Shown: positions 31,354 through 39,178 of the stretch, one piece after another | Position numbering within the stretch: position 1 is the stretch's first letter | Layout: each line of letters starts with the position of its first letter | Origin: Roseovarius sp. | Lineage (GTDB): Bacteria; Pseudomonadota; Alphaproteobacteria; Rhodobacterales; Rhodobacteraceae | Assembly: GCF_027019125.1 (NCBI RefSeq) | Contig: NZ_JALUXE010000027.1 | Location: forward strand, 124,001-188,000 | Direction: 5' to 3' | Length of the DNA stretch: 64,000 nt | Notes under the pieces: generated by a model | Told to the model about the DNA's origin: nothing | The model's database searches: none | The model's input: only the letters and a program-made list of their open reading frames with translations | Program-made: the position numbers and the translations under genes

Positions 31354-32007
31354 ATGGGCCTTCGAATCAATGATGTGATCCCCGATCTGACGGTGGAAAC
31401 CGATCTGGGCACGTTTTCGCTGCATGAGTGGATCGGCGACAGTTGGGCTATTCTGTTTTCCCACCCCAAGGATTTCACCCCCGTTTGCACTACGGAATTC
31501 GGCGCCGTCGCACGGTTGGCCGAGGAATGGGAGAAACGCGGGTGCAAGGTGATCGGCGTCTCGGTCGACGGGGTCGAGGACCATCGCAAATGGAAGGGCG
31601 ACATCGAGAAGGTGGGCGGCAGCGCCGCGCGGTTCCCGATCATTGCCGATGATGGGCTGGTTGTGTCCAAGGCGTTCGACATGCTGCCCGCCGAGGCCTA
31701 TCTGCCCGACGGGCGCACGCCCAACCACAGCGCCACGGTGCGTTCGGTCTTTATCATCGGGCCGGACAAGCAGTTGAAGCTGAGCATGACCTATCCGATG
31801 ACGGTGGGGCGCAATTTCGCGGAAGTCCTGCGCGCGCTCGATGCGCTCCAGACCACGTCGCGCAATGGCGTAGCGACACCGGCGGATTGGACCGTGGGGC
31901 AGGATGTGATCATCCCAGCCAGCCTGAGCGATGCCGAGGCCGAGGCCAAGTTCGGCAGTTTCGACAAGGTGTTGCCGTATCTGCGCAAGACCAGTCTGAA
32001 GGGGTAG
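31354..32007 (+). CDS. 1-Cys peroxiredoxin (Prx6 type)
   Basis: 217 residues starting MGLRINDVIPDLTVETDLG after a strong GGAAAGGAG ribosome site. The peroxidatic Cys45 is in HPKDFTPVCTTEFG, the Prx6 signature; Cys64 is also present but no resolving Cys sits in the usual 2-Cys C-terminal place. The long C-terminal part (SMTYPMTVGRNFAEVLRALDALQ) matches the Prx6 dimer extension. It reduces hydrogen peroxide and organic hydroperoxides in the cytoplasm. The gene is divergent from aldehyde dehydrogenase and ends at the intergenic inverted repeat near 32.1 kb. Confidence 0.92.
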   Translation: MGLRINDVIPDLTVETDLGTFSLHEWIGDSWAILFSHPKDFTPVCTTEFGAVARLAEEWEKRGCKVIGVSVDGVEDHRKWKGDIEKVGGSAARFPIIADDGLVVSKAFDMLPAEAYLPDGRTPNHSATVRSVFIIGPDKQLKLSMTYPMTVGRNFAEVLRALDALQTTSRNGVATPADWTVGQDVIIPASLSDAEAEAKFGSFDKVLPYLRKTSLKG

Positions 32008-32066
32008 GTTTGGTTTGAAGGAGGCTTAGCCCCAAGTCCCCCGCGCGGAACAAGGCGCAAAGCGCC

Positions 32067-32205
32067 GCCGCGCGGATCGCTGGGCCGTCCCGCGGACCAG
32101 CGATTTTGATAGCGAGCGCAATTCTGATGGGGCATACGGACTTGGCCGGCATAAAGTGGCAGCCCCCCCTTGCTTCGCTAGTCCCCGGCCCAGCGATCCG
32201 CGCGG
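32067..32205. repeat. 21-bp perfect inverted repeat in a convergent intergenic region
   Basis: The 21 bases at 32067-32087 (beginning GCCGCGCGGATCGCT) are exactly complementary to 32185-32205, with 97 bases between. Flanks carry further imperfect matches: a CCCCAAGT segment near 32031 and ACTTGGGG near 32211. The element fills most of the 220-base gap between the convergent peroxiredoxin and Hen1-like genes. It could act as a bidirectional terminator or be a small palindromic repeat unit. Confidence 0.75.
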
Positions 32206-32227
32206 CTCGTCACTTGGGGTGGAACTC

Positions 32228-32830
32228 TCACCCCAACCGGGCAAACACCGCCATCTGGCTCGCCCCGCCCAAGGCGGGGTGGGTTTCGCCGATGTCGTGG
32301 CGGGTGACGGTGTAGCCATGCCGCGCCGCCACGCCCTCGGCCCAGCCTGTGAAACGGGCGCGGTCCCATTCGAAATGATGCCCTGGATGGCGAAAGCGGT
32401 GGGAGGGCACGCCCAGCACCGGGTTGAACTCGGCGTTGGGGGTGGTCACGATCACATGGCCGGGGCGCATGTAGGCAAAGAGCGCGCGTTCCAGCCGGTT
32501 GAGATCGGCAAGGGGCAGATGTTCGATGGTCTCCACAAGGCAGGCGCAATCGTAGCCGCGCAGTTTGGCATGTGCGGCGGTCATGGACGCCTGCGCCAGC
32601 TGCACCTTGGCCCGCGCCTCGGCGGGCAGGTCCGCAAGCCGCGCCTGTGCCCGCCGCAACGAGGGCAGATCAATGTCGATCCCGGTCAGGCGGGTGAGGC
32701 CCGGCACGCGCGCCAGACGCAAGAGCAGATCGCCCGCGCCGCAGCCCAGATCGAGAAGGGTGCGCGCGCCCGTGTCGGTCACGGCGGCGCAGACCGCCCG
32801 AAGGCGCGCGTCATGCAGGGCGGTTGTCAT
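32228..32830 (-). CDS. Stand-alone Hen1-like RNA 2'-O-methyltransferase domain
   Basis: 200 residues starting MTTALHDARLRAVCAAVTD. The SAM loop is LLDLGCGAGDLLL. The metal-binding set that defines Hen1 is present: Glu100, Glu103 and His104 in LVETIEHLPL, and His151 in RFRHPGHHFEWDRARF, with VTTPNAEFN before it. In plants and bacteria Hen1 methylates the 2'-OH of the 3'-terminal ribose of RNA; the bacterial enzyme is about 460 residues with an N-terminal adapter and works with Pnkp in RNA repair. Here only the catalytic domain is encoded and no Pnkp gene is nearby. The RNA substrate is unknown; a small-molecule methyltransferase is less likely given the conserved metal site. Confidence 0.75.
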   Translation of the reverse strand: MTTALHDARLRAVCAAVTDTGARTLLDLGCGAGDLLLRLARVPGLTRLTGIDIDLPSLRRAQARLADLPAEARAKVQLAQASMTAAHAKLRGYDCACLVETIEHLPLADLNRLERALFAYMRPGHVIVTTPNAEFNPVLGVPSHRFRHPGHHFEWDRARFTGWAEGVAARHGYTVTRHDIGETHPALGGASQMAVFARLG

Positions 32831-32973
32831 GGTGCGGCCCCTCGGTTTGCGGCGTCGCAGAGCGATGTGCCATGCGCCACAGGCAAAGACCAGAGCCGCG
32901 TGGGCCTGCAAGCCCCATGGACAGTTCCGGTCAAATTGCCATAGCGTTCGGCAACGCAGAGAGCGAGGATGCC

Positions 32974-34008
32974 ATGAGCCGGCGCAAACCCTTTGAGATT
33001 GGTGGCGTTTCTGTCGAGGCAGGCACGCGGGCGCGGGTGGATATTCCCGTCAGCACGCTGTCCAACCACACGCCGGTCAATCTGTCGGTGGAGGTGATCC
33101 ATGGGCGGCGGGCGGGGCCGGTCCTGTTTGTCTCGGCGGCGATCCACGGCGATGAGGTGATCGGGGTCGAGATCATGCGCCGGTTGCTCAAGGCGGCGCC
33201 GCTGATGTCGATGGCGGGGACGCTGATGGCGGTGCCCATCGTCAACACCTTCGGGTTTCTCAATCACAAGCGCTATCTGCCGGACCGGCGCGATCTGAAC
33301 CGGGTGTTTCCGGGGGTGAGCGAAGGGTCGATGGCGTCGCAGCTGGCGCATATCTTCATGGATCAGGTGGTGCGGCGGGCAGAGGTGGGCATCGACCTGC
33401 ATTCGGCGGCCATCCACCGCACGAACCTGCCGCAGATCCGCCTGACGCCGGGCAATACCCGGCTGGAGGAGCTGGGCCGCGCCTTTGGCGCGCCGGTGAT
33501 GATGGAGTCGAAGCTGCGCGAGGGGTCCTTGCGCATGGCGGCGGAACAGGCGGGCGTGGATGTGCTGCTCTACGAGGGGGGCGAGGGGCTCCGGTTTGAC
33601 GAGTTCGCGGCGCGCGCAGGCGTCAGTGGTATCCTGCGGGTGATGCAGCATCTGGGCATGATCGGAGCCAAGGGCGTGCCGCGCGCGCGTGGTGTGCCGA
33701 TCCGCGCCGCACGCTCGCGCTGGTATCGCGCGCCGCGCGGCGGGCTGTTTCGGGGGTATCTGTCGGTGGGCGCGGCGGTGCAGCCGGGCACGGTACTGGG
33801 GGCGGTGGCCAATGCCTTTGGCGATGTCGAGACCGAGGTGGTGGCCGATGTGACCGGGATCATCATCGGGCGCACCAACCTGCCGGTGGTCTATGAGGGC
33901 GATGCGCTCTGCCATGTGGCGGAGACACCGCGCGCCGAGGCGGCGGCAGAGGGCATCAGCGCCCATCTCGAGGCGGCGGCCCTCTTTGACGAGGACGAGA
34001 TCATCTGA
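32974..34008 (+). CDS. Succinylglutamate desuccinylase/aspartoacylase family metallohydrolase
   Basis: 344 residues from ATG 32974. The zinc site of this M14-like family is visible: AAIHGDEVIGVE supplies His and Glu, and GIDLHSAAI supplies the second His. The substrate region RRDLNRVFPG matches the family too. The C-terminal domain has a barrel-sandwich look (GYLSVGAAVQPGTVLGAVANAFGD). Members deacylate N-acyl amino acids such as N-acetylaspartate, succinylglutamate or ectoine derivatives; the precise substrate is unknown. It is divergent from the Hen1-like gene by 143 bases. Confidence 0.85.
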   Translation: MSRRKPFEIGGVSVEAGTRARVDIPVSTLSNHTPVNLSVEVIHGRRAGPVLFVSAAIHGDEVIGVEIMRRLLKAAPLMSMAGTLMAVPIVNTFGFLNHKRYLPDRRDLNRVFPGVSEGSMASQLAHIFMDQVVRRAEVGIDLHSAAIHRTNLPQIRLTPGNTRLEELGRAFGAPVMMESKLREGSLRMAAEQAGVDVLLYEGGEGLRFDEFAARAGVSGILRVMQHLGMIGAKGVPRARGVPIRAARSRWYRAPRGGLFRGYLSVGAAVQPGTVLGAVANAFGDVETEVVADVTGIIIGRTNLPVVYEGDALCHVAETPRAEAAAEGISAHLEAAALFDEDEII

Positions 34009-34086
34009 GCGGCACCGCCGCGTTGCGAGGCGGCGGCGGATTTGAGTATTTGCGCCAAGAAGAAGCGCAAGGGCGGATTGGCCCCT

Positions 34087-34902
34087 TTAGCCTTGGGGCC
34101 AGTCGTTGATGATCTGCATCGCCTCATCCGCGGTTTCGACGAATTGGAAGAGGTCGAGATCCTCGGCGCTGATCGTGCCGGCCTCGGAGAGGGCCTGCCA
34201 GTTGATGATACCCTGCCAGAAGGCGGCCCCGAAGAGCAGGAAGGGCACGCGCTTCATCCGGTCGGTCTGAATGAGGGTCAGCGCCTCGAACATCTCGTCG
34301 AGCGTGCCGAAGCCGCCGGGAAAGACGCAGATGGCGCGGGCGCGCATCAGGAAATGCATCTTGCGGATGGCGAAGTAGTGGAAGTTGAAGCACAGCCCCG
34401 GTGTGACGTATTCATTGGGTGCCTGTTCATGCGGCAACACGATGTTGAGGCCGATCGAGGCCCCGCCCGCGTCCGCAGCACCACGATTGCCCGCCTCCAT
34501 CACCCCCGGACCGCCGCCGGTGGCGATGACATACTCGCGCCCGTCGCGGGTGAGGGATTTTTCGGTCATCAGCCGCGCGAATTTGCGGGCCTCGTCATAG
34601 TAGCGTGAGAGATCGGCAAGGGTTTTGGTGCGCGCCGTGTCCTTTTGCGAGGGTTCGGGAATGCGCGCGCCGCCAAAGAGGACGACCGTGCTCTGGATGC
34701 CGTGTTCGTTGAGGGCCATTTCAGGCTTGAGCAGTTCGAGTTGCAGGCGCACGGGGCGCAATTCGTCGCGGCACATGAAATCGGGATCGGCAAAGGCCAG
34801 ACGATAGGCGGGGGCCCGCGTCTGGGGCGTGTCCGGCACCAGTTCGGCGGTAGAGCGGTCGGAGCCGGCGTCGCGGAACTGGCTGAGGCGGTCGTCTTTC
34901 AT
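34087..34902 (-). CDS. LOG family protein (TIGR00730, nucleoside 5'-monophosphate phosphoribohydrolase-like)
   Basis: 271 residues from ATG 34902. The Rossmann-like LOG motifs are VIATGGGPGVMEAGNRGA and the catalytic PGGFGTLDEMFEALTLIQ. Plant and bacterial LOG enzymes cleave cytokinin riboside or AMP-type nucleotides to the free base and ribose 5-phosphate. About 75 N-terminal residues before VVLFGGARIPEPSQK are an extension compared with short LOG proteins, as in the larger bacterial group. The physiological substrate here is not known. It is divergent from the threonine/serine dehydratase gene by 79 bases. Confidence 0.87.
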   Translation of the reverse strand: MKDDRLSQFRDAGSDRSTAELVPDTPQTRAPAYRLAFADPDFMCRDELRPVRLQLELLKPEMALNEHGIQSTVVLFGGARIPEPSQKDTARTKTLADLSRYYDEARKFARLMTEKSLTRDGREYVIATGGGPGVMEAGNRGAADAGGASIGLNIVLPHEQAPNEYVTPGLCFNFHYFAIRKMHFLMRARAICVFPGGFGTLDEMFEALTLIQTDRMKRVPFLLFGAAFWQGIINWQALSEAGTISAEDLDLFQFVETADEAMQIINDWPQG

Positions 34903-34981
34903 TGCGGCGATCCTTGCTTGGGTCTTTGAGAACAGGCGTATAGGGTTTGGCGCAGCAAGAAAAGGCAAAGAGGTGTGAGCG

Positions 34982-35896
34982 ATGGCGTGGCAGGGGCGGA
35001 TTTCCGAGGCGGGGGCGCGCATTGCCGCGCATGTGCGGCGCACGCCGGTGATGCAGGTCGAACTGGGGGGCGTGTCCATCGCGCTCAAGCTCGAGCAGAT
35101 GCAGCACACCGGCAGTTTCAAGGCGCGCGGGGCGTTCAACACGCTCTTGCAGGCGGCCGTGCCAGAGGCGGGGATCGTCGCCGCCTCGGGCGGCAATCAC
35201 GGCGCGGCGGTGGCCTATGCGGCGGCGAGATTGGGACATCGCGCGCGGATTTACGTGCCCGAGATTGCAGGCCCGTCCAAGATCGCGCTCATCCGTGCGC
35301 AGGGGGCCGATCTGCAGGTGGTGCCCGGGGCCTATGCCGAGGCAGCGGCGCGCGCCGCCGAATGGCGCGTGGCGACCGGGGCGATGGAGGTGCATCCCTA
35401 TGACGCCGAGGCGACCGTGGCAGGGCAGGGCACGGTGATGGCGGAATGGGAGGATCAGGGGCTGGACGCGGACACGGTGCTGATTGCGGTGGGTGGTGGC
35501 GGGCTGATTGCCGGGGCCTTGGGCTGGCTTGGGGCGCGTCGCCGGGTGGTGGCGGTCGAGCCGGAAACCTCCTGCGCGCTTCATGCCGCGCTGGCGGCGG
35601 GCGCACCTGTGGATGTCGAGGTGTCGGGGGTGGCGGCCAATGCGCTGGGCGCCCGGCGGATCGGGGAGATCTGCCTAGGTCTCGCGCAGGCGCAGGGGGT
35701 GCAGAGCGTGCTGGTGCGGGATGCGGCCATTCTTGAGGCGCAGGCGATCTTGTGGCGGGAGGTGCGGCAGTTGGTGGAACCGGCGGGGGCCACGGCGCTG
35801 GCGGCGCTTTTGTCCGGGGCTTATCGGCCTGCGCCGGGCGAACGGGTGGCGGTTCTGATCTGCGGTGGCAATATCGCGCCTGACCCGCTGGCATAG
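34982..35896 (+). CDS. PLP-dependent threonine/serine dehydratase family enzyme
   Basis: 304 residues, fold type II PLP enzyme. Lys47 in HTGSFKARGAFN forms the Schiff base; AASGGNHGAAVAYAA binds substrate and VGGGGLIAG holds the phosphate. No C-terminal ACT domain is present, so it is a catabolic-type dehydratase or a serine/threonine racemase-like enzyme rather than the feedback-regulated biosynthetic IlvA. It would deaminate threonine or serine to the 2-oxo acid. The end of the gene is overlapped by a small antisense frame of uncertain reality. Confidence 0.87.
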   Translation: MAWQGRISEAGARIAAHVRRTPVMQVELGGVSIALKLEQMQHTGSFKARGAFNTLLQAAVPEAGIVAASGGNHGAAVAYAAARLGHRARIYVPEIAGPSKIALIRAQGADLQVVPGAYAEAAARAAEWRVATGAMEVHPYDAEATVAGQGTVMAEWEDQGLDADTVLIAVGGGGLIAGALGWLGARRRVVAVEPETSCALHAALAAGAPVDVEVSGVAANALGARRIGEICLGLAQAQGVQSVLVRDAAILEAQAILWREVRQLVEPAGATALAALLSGAYRPAPGERVAVLICGGNIAPDPLA

Positions 35897-36021
35897 GCGG
35901 GCACGCGGAGGAGGCGCGGCCCGACGAGGAGCGCCTTGGCGGGCCGGTCCGCAAGGGCCACGGCGGCCAGCGTCATCAGGACACTGGCCGCCGCAATCAG
36001 GATTTCAAGCGTGCCACGCAA
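35821..36021 (-). CDS. Doubtful small membrane protein downstream of creatinase
   Basis: A 66-residue frame opens with TTG six bases after the creatinase stop. Its first 25 residues (GTLEILIAAASVLMTLAAVALA) form a plausible membrane helix or signal anchor, followed by a basic stretch. Its last 76 bases overlap the convergent dehydratase gene, where the sequence is probably a shadow. There is no good ribosome site. It could be a short real gene, a remnant, or chance. Confidence 0.22.
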   Translation of the reverse strand: MRGTLEILIAAASVLMTLAAVALADRPAKALLVGPRLLRVPAYASGSGAILPPQIRTATRSPGAGR

Positions 36022-36027
36022 GGGCGC

Positions 36028-37245
36028 TTAGCCTTTGCCGACGATGTTATGCTCGGGACCGAACGGGAAGCCGGTGATATTCTCGGCCCCATCCGCGCCG
36101 ATGACAAGAATGTCATGCTCGCGGTAGCCGCCGGCGCCGGGCTGACCTTCGGGGATCATCACCATCGGCTCCATCGACACGACCATGCCGGGTTTCAGCA
36201 CGGTGTCGATATCCTCGCGCAGTTCCACGCCCGCCTCGCGGCCATAATAGTGGCTGAGCACGCCGAAGCTGTGGCCATAGCCGAAGGAGCGGTATTTCAG
36301 CAGGTCCCACTCGCGATACATTTCGTTGAGTTCGATGGCGATATCCATACAGCGCGCGCCGGGCTTCATCAGTTCCAGCCCGCGACGGTGCACGGCCACG
36401 TTCTTTTCCCAGATGTCGAGGCTGGCATCGTCCACGTGATCGCAGAAAAGCGTGCGTTCCAGGGCGGTGTAATAGCCAAAGATCATCGGGAAGGTGTTGA
36501 GGCTGAGGATATCGCCGGATTGCACGACGCGGTTTGTCACGGGGTTATGCGCGCCGTCGGTGTTGATGCCCGACTGGAACCAGGTCCAGGTGTCCATGAG
36601 TTCGACGAAGGGGAAGGATTTGGCAATCTCGCGGATCATCGCATTGGTGCCCGCGATGGCCACCTCATGTTCGGGCACGCCCGCCTGAACCGCCCCGGCC
36701 ACGGCATAGCCGCCGACGTCGCAAATGCGCGCGCCTTCCTTGATGAGCTTGATCTCTTCGGCGGATTTGATAGTGCGCATCCACATCGAGGGCTGGCTCA
36801 CGTCCACCAGTTCGACGTCGGGCAAGGCATCCTGCAAAAGCTGGCGATAGTCGAGCGAGACATGGTCAAATTCGATGCCGATGCGGCGCGCGCCCTTGGT
36901 CAGTCCCTGCACCGCGCGATAGAAATTGTCGCGCCGCCAGTCGGTATAGGTGACATTGCTGCCGAAGGTCCGGCGCCAGGGCTGGCCACCGTCGATGCCT
37001 GCGGAAATGGTCGTCGCGTTCTTTTGGTCAATGACCATGCCGTATTTGCGACCGAAATAACAATAGAGCCAGCCTGAATAGTAATTGATGCAGTGGTAGG
37101 AGGTGAAGAGCGCCGCATCGACGTTGTTATCGGCCATCCAGCCGCGCAACTCGTTCTGGCGACGGGCCATTTCATTGTCGGAAAAAGGGGAAAAGTCCTT
37201 TTCTCCGTTGTGCCATTGGGTCACGTGCAGCATGTCGTCAAGCAT
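36028..37245 (-). CDS. Creatinase (creatine amidinohydrolase)
   Basis: 405 residues. The sequence follows the Pseudomonas creatinase closely: FTSYHCINYYSGWLYCYFGR, ISAGIDGGQPWRRTFG, YTDWRRDNFYRAVQ, ELMDTWTWFQSGINTDGAH and FGYGHSFGVLSHYYGREAG, ending PFGPEHNIV. It has the pita-bread fold of M24 peptidases but, as in creatinase, uses no metal; a His acts in catalysis. It hydrolyses creatine to sarcosine and urea in the cytoplasm. A GAGGAGAG ribosome site precedes the ATG. It lies beside the creatininase operon, on the other side of a LysR gene, which supports a creatinine pathway. Confidence 0.93.
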   Translation of the reverse strand: MLDDMLHVTQWHNGEKDFSPFSDNEMARRQNELRGWMADNNVDAALFTSYHCINYYSGWLYCYFGRKYGMVIDQKNATTISAGIDGGQPWRRTFGSNVTYTDWRRDNFYRAVQGLTKGARRIGIEFDHVSLDYRQLLQDALPDVELVDVSQPSMWMRTIKSAEEIKLIKEGARICDVGGYAVAGAVQAGVPEHEVAIAGTNAMIREIAKSFPFVELMDTWTWFQSGINTDGAHNPVTNRVVQSGDILSLNTFPMIFGYYTALERTLFCDHVDDASLDIWEKNVAVHRRGLELMKPGARCMDIAIELNEMYREWDLLKYRSFGYGHSFGVLSHYYGREAGVELREDIDTVLKPGMVVSMEPMVMIPEGQPGAGGYREHDILVIGADGAENITGFPFGPEHNIVGKG

Positions 37246-37346
37246 TTGGGTCTCTCCTCACTGGCTTGGATTGCTATCCGCTACCAGCAAAGAGACGTCG
37301 AACAAAATTAATAGCTTTGATCTGAAAATAAGGGATGGAAATATGA

Positions 37347-38237
37347 TCAGCTGCGCGCATGGGTCGGTTTGCGAAAGGCGCTGACGCCTTCCGTGATCTG
37401 CTCGATCAGTTTCAGCGCGGCGTCAGAGGCCTTGATATGTTTGTAGAAGAGGCCAACGTGCAGATTGGCGAGCGGCGGAAAGCCCTCTTTTGGCGAGAGG
37501 ACGCGCATACCCGGCAGCAGCGTCTTTTTGGTGAGCGCGGTCACGCCCATCCCGTCGAGGACCGCGTTCTGCACCGCCGTGATGCCGGGACTCTCGAAGC
37601 AAATCCGCCACTCGCGCCCTTCGGTGTTGAGCGCGTCGATCATTCGCTTGCGGTAGAAACAGCCCTTGGGGTGGGCGATGATCTGGACCGGCTTGTCGAG
37701 CGAGAACTGATAGTCGCGCCCGCAGACCCAGAAGGGGCGTTCGGACCAGTAGAGCGAGACATAGGGCGCGGGCATCGTATCGGTGATGGCGATGGCAAGG
37801 TCCAACTCGTCCACATGCAGCTGACCCAGAATATTTCGGCTCCAATCGCAGCGAATGTCGAAGGTGACCTCGGGATTGGCGTGGGCGAAATCCGCGATGA
37901 TGCGCTGGAAGTATCCAATCGCGTAATCCGTGGGCAAACCTACCCGCAGCGTGCCCATGAATTGGGCCTCGTGCAGGTTGGCGACGGCGCGATCATTCAG
38001 GCGCAGCATCTCGCGGGCATAGCCGATGAGGGCGTGACCCTGCGGTGTCAGTTCCAGGTTCTTGCCCTTGTGATACAAGAGCTTGGCCCCAACCAGATCC
38101 TCTAACCGTTTGATTTGCAATGAAATGGCGGGTTGGGTGCGGCCCAGAACCTGACCGGTTTCGGTATAGTTGCCAAGATCCACCACCGTGACAAAGGTGC
38201 GGATCAGGTCGGTTTGCAGGTTCACGAATTGGCGCAT
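37347..38237 (-). CDS. LysR family transcriptional regulator of the creatinine locus
   Basis: 296 residues. The N-terminal winged helix-turn-helix reads DLIRTFVTVVDLGNYTETGQVLGRTQPAISLQIKRLEDLVG, followed by a linker helix and a periplasmic-binding-like effector domain (TLRVGLPTDYAIGYF onward). It sits between creatinase (same strand, 101 bases downstream) and the divergent creatininase-ABC operon. The usual LysR arrangement would have it control both, probably with creatine, creatinine or a product as effector. A candidate site lies in the divergent region at 38252-38274. Confidence 0.9.
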   Translation of the reverse strand: MRQFVNLQTDLIRTFVTVVDLGNYTETGQVLGRTQPAISLQIKRLEDLVGAKLLYHKGKNLELTPQGHALIGYAREMLRLNDRAVANLHEAQFMGTLRVGLPTDYAIGYFQRIIADFAHANPEVTFDIRCDWSRNILGQLHVDELDLAIAITDTMPAPYVSLYWSERPFWVCGRDYQFSLDKPVQIIAHPKGCFYRKRMIDALNTEGREWRICFESPGITAVQNAVLDGMGVTALTKKTLLPGMRVLSPKEGFPPLANLHVGLFYKHIKASDAALKLIEQITEGVSAFRKPTHARS

Positions 38238-38251
38238 GATTAAGAATCCTT

Positions 38252-38274
38252 ATTCAAGCATTGCTACTATGAAT
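38252..38274. promoter_or_regulatory. Candidate LysR binding site in the divergent creatininase promoter region
   Basis: ATTCA (38252-38256) and TGAAT (38270-38274) form a symmetric pair with 13 bases between, in the 94-base gap between the LysR and creatininase genes. The T-N11-A class of LysR sites is similar in layout. Both starts are within 60 bases. Confidence 0.4.
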
Positions 38275-38331
38275 TATGCGCATGACGCAAGCTGTTCTAG
38301 GGTCTGTCAATCCGACAAGAAAGGCGATGAC

Positions 38332-39132
38332 ATGGCCCAAGATACCGTTTTTGCAGCAGAATTGCCCTGGCCCGAGTATCAGCGCCGGGTCGCGCGGGGG
38401 GCTGTTCCGATTCTCATCCCGCTGGGGTCGATGGAGCAGCATGGTCATCATATGCCGATGCATGTCGATGTGCTTTTGCCCACGGAATTCGCGCGGCGTG
38501 CGGCGGCGGAGGTGGGCGGGCTGGTGGCGCCGCCCTTTACCTATGGCTACAAGTCGCAGCAGAAGTCCGGCGGCGGTAATTTCTTTCCGGGCACGACCAG
38601 CCTTGATGGCGCAAGCCTTGTGAATGCGCTCAAGGATGTGATCCGCGAATTCGCGCGCCATGGCAATCGCCAGATCTGCATCGTGAATGGCCATTTCGAG
38701 AATTCCTGGTTCATCGCCGAGGGTATCGACCTTGCGCTGCGCGAACTGGGCTGGTCGGGCATCCATGACACCAAGGTCGTGGTGCTGTCCTATTGGGATT
38801 TCGTCGATCAGGCAGCGATTGCAAAGCTCTATCCCGAGGGGTTTCTGGGTTGGGATATCGAGCACGGCGGGGTGCTGGAAACCTCGCTGATGCTGCGGCT
38901 TTACCCGGACCTCGTCTCGCTGGAGCGGGCCGTGGATCACGCGCCTGCCAGCTTTCCGCCCTATGACGTCTACCCGCCGCATCCCGACTGGACACCGGCA
39001 AGCGGCACGCTGTCCTCGCCCAAGAATGCCACGGCGGAAAAGGGGGACATTCTGCTGGACGTCTGCACGCGCGGCATCGTCGCGGCGCTGCGCACCGAGT
39101 TCGCCACGCAGAACCGTGTGGCGGCGGAGTGA
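38332..39132 (+). CDS. Creatininase (creatinine amidohydrolase)
   Basis: 266 residues from ATG 38332. It matches Pseudomonas creatininase along its length: PLGSMEQHGHHMPMHVDVLLP with metal ligands Glu35, His37 and Asp46, TYGYKSQQKSGGGNFFPGTTSL, IVNGHFENSWF with His121 and Glu123, and VVVLSYWDFVDQAAI. It interconverts creatinine and creatine with a binuclear Mn/Zn centre. It is the first gene of a plus-strand operon with a full ABC importer, and faces the LysR gene. Creatinase across the regulator would take creatine on to sarcosine and urea. Confidence 0.94.
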   Translation: MAQDTVFAAELPWPEYQRRVARGAVPILIPLGSMEQHGHHMPMHVDVLLPTEFARRAAAEVGGLVAPPFTYGYKSQQKSGGGNFFPGTTSLDGASLVNALKDVIREFARHGNRQICIVNGHFENSWFIAEGIDLALRELGWSGIHDTKVVVLSYWDFVDQAAIAKLYPEGFLGWDIEHGGVLETSLMLRLYPDLVSLERAVDHAPASFPPYDVYPPHPDWTPASGTLSSPKNATAEKGDILLDVCTRGIVAALRTEFATQNRVAAE

Positions 39133-39178
39133 TCTGATTGAAAACCAAGAACAAAGACCTGCCAACATGGAGACTCAC

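Noticed and set aside
31354..32007. Typical 2-Cys peroxiredoxin
   Set aside because: The HPKDFTPVCTTE motif and the long C-terminal region are of the Prx6 type, and no C-terminal resolving Cys is present.
36028..37245. Methionine aminopeptidase or DMSP lyase DddP for the M24-family gene
   Set aside because: The sequence follows Pseudomonas creatinase throughout and stands beside creatininase; DddP was considered because of the roseobacter setting but the creatinase-specific blocks match.
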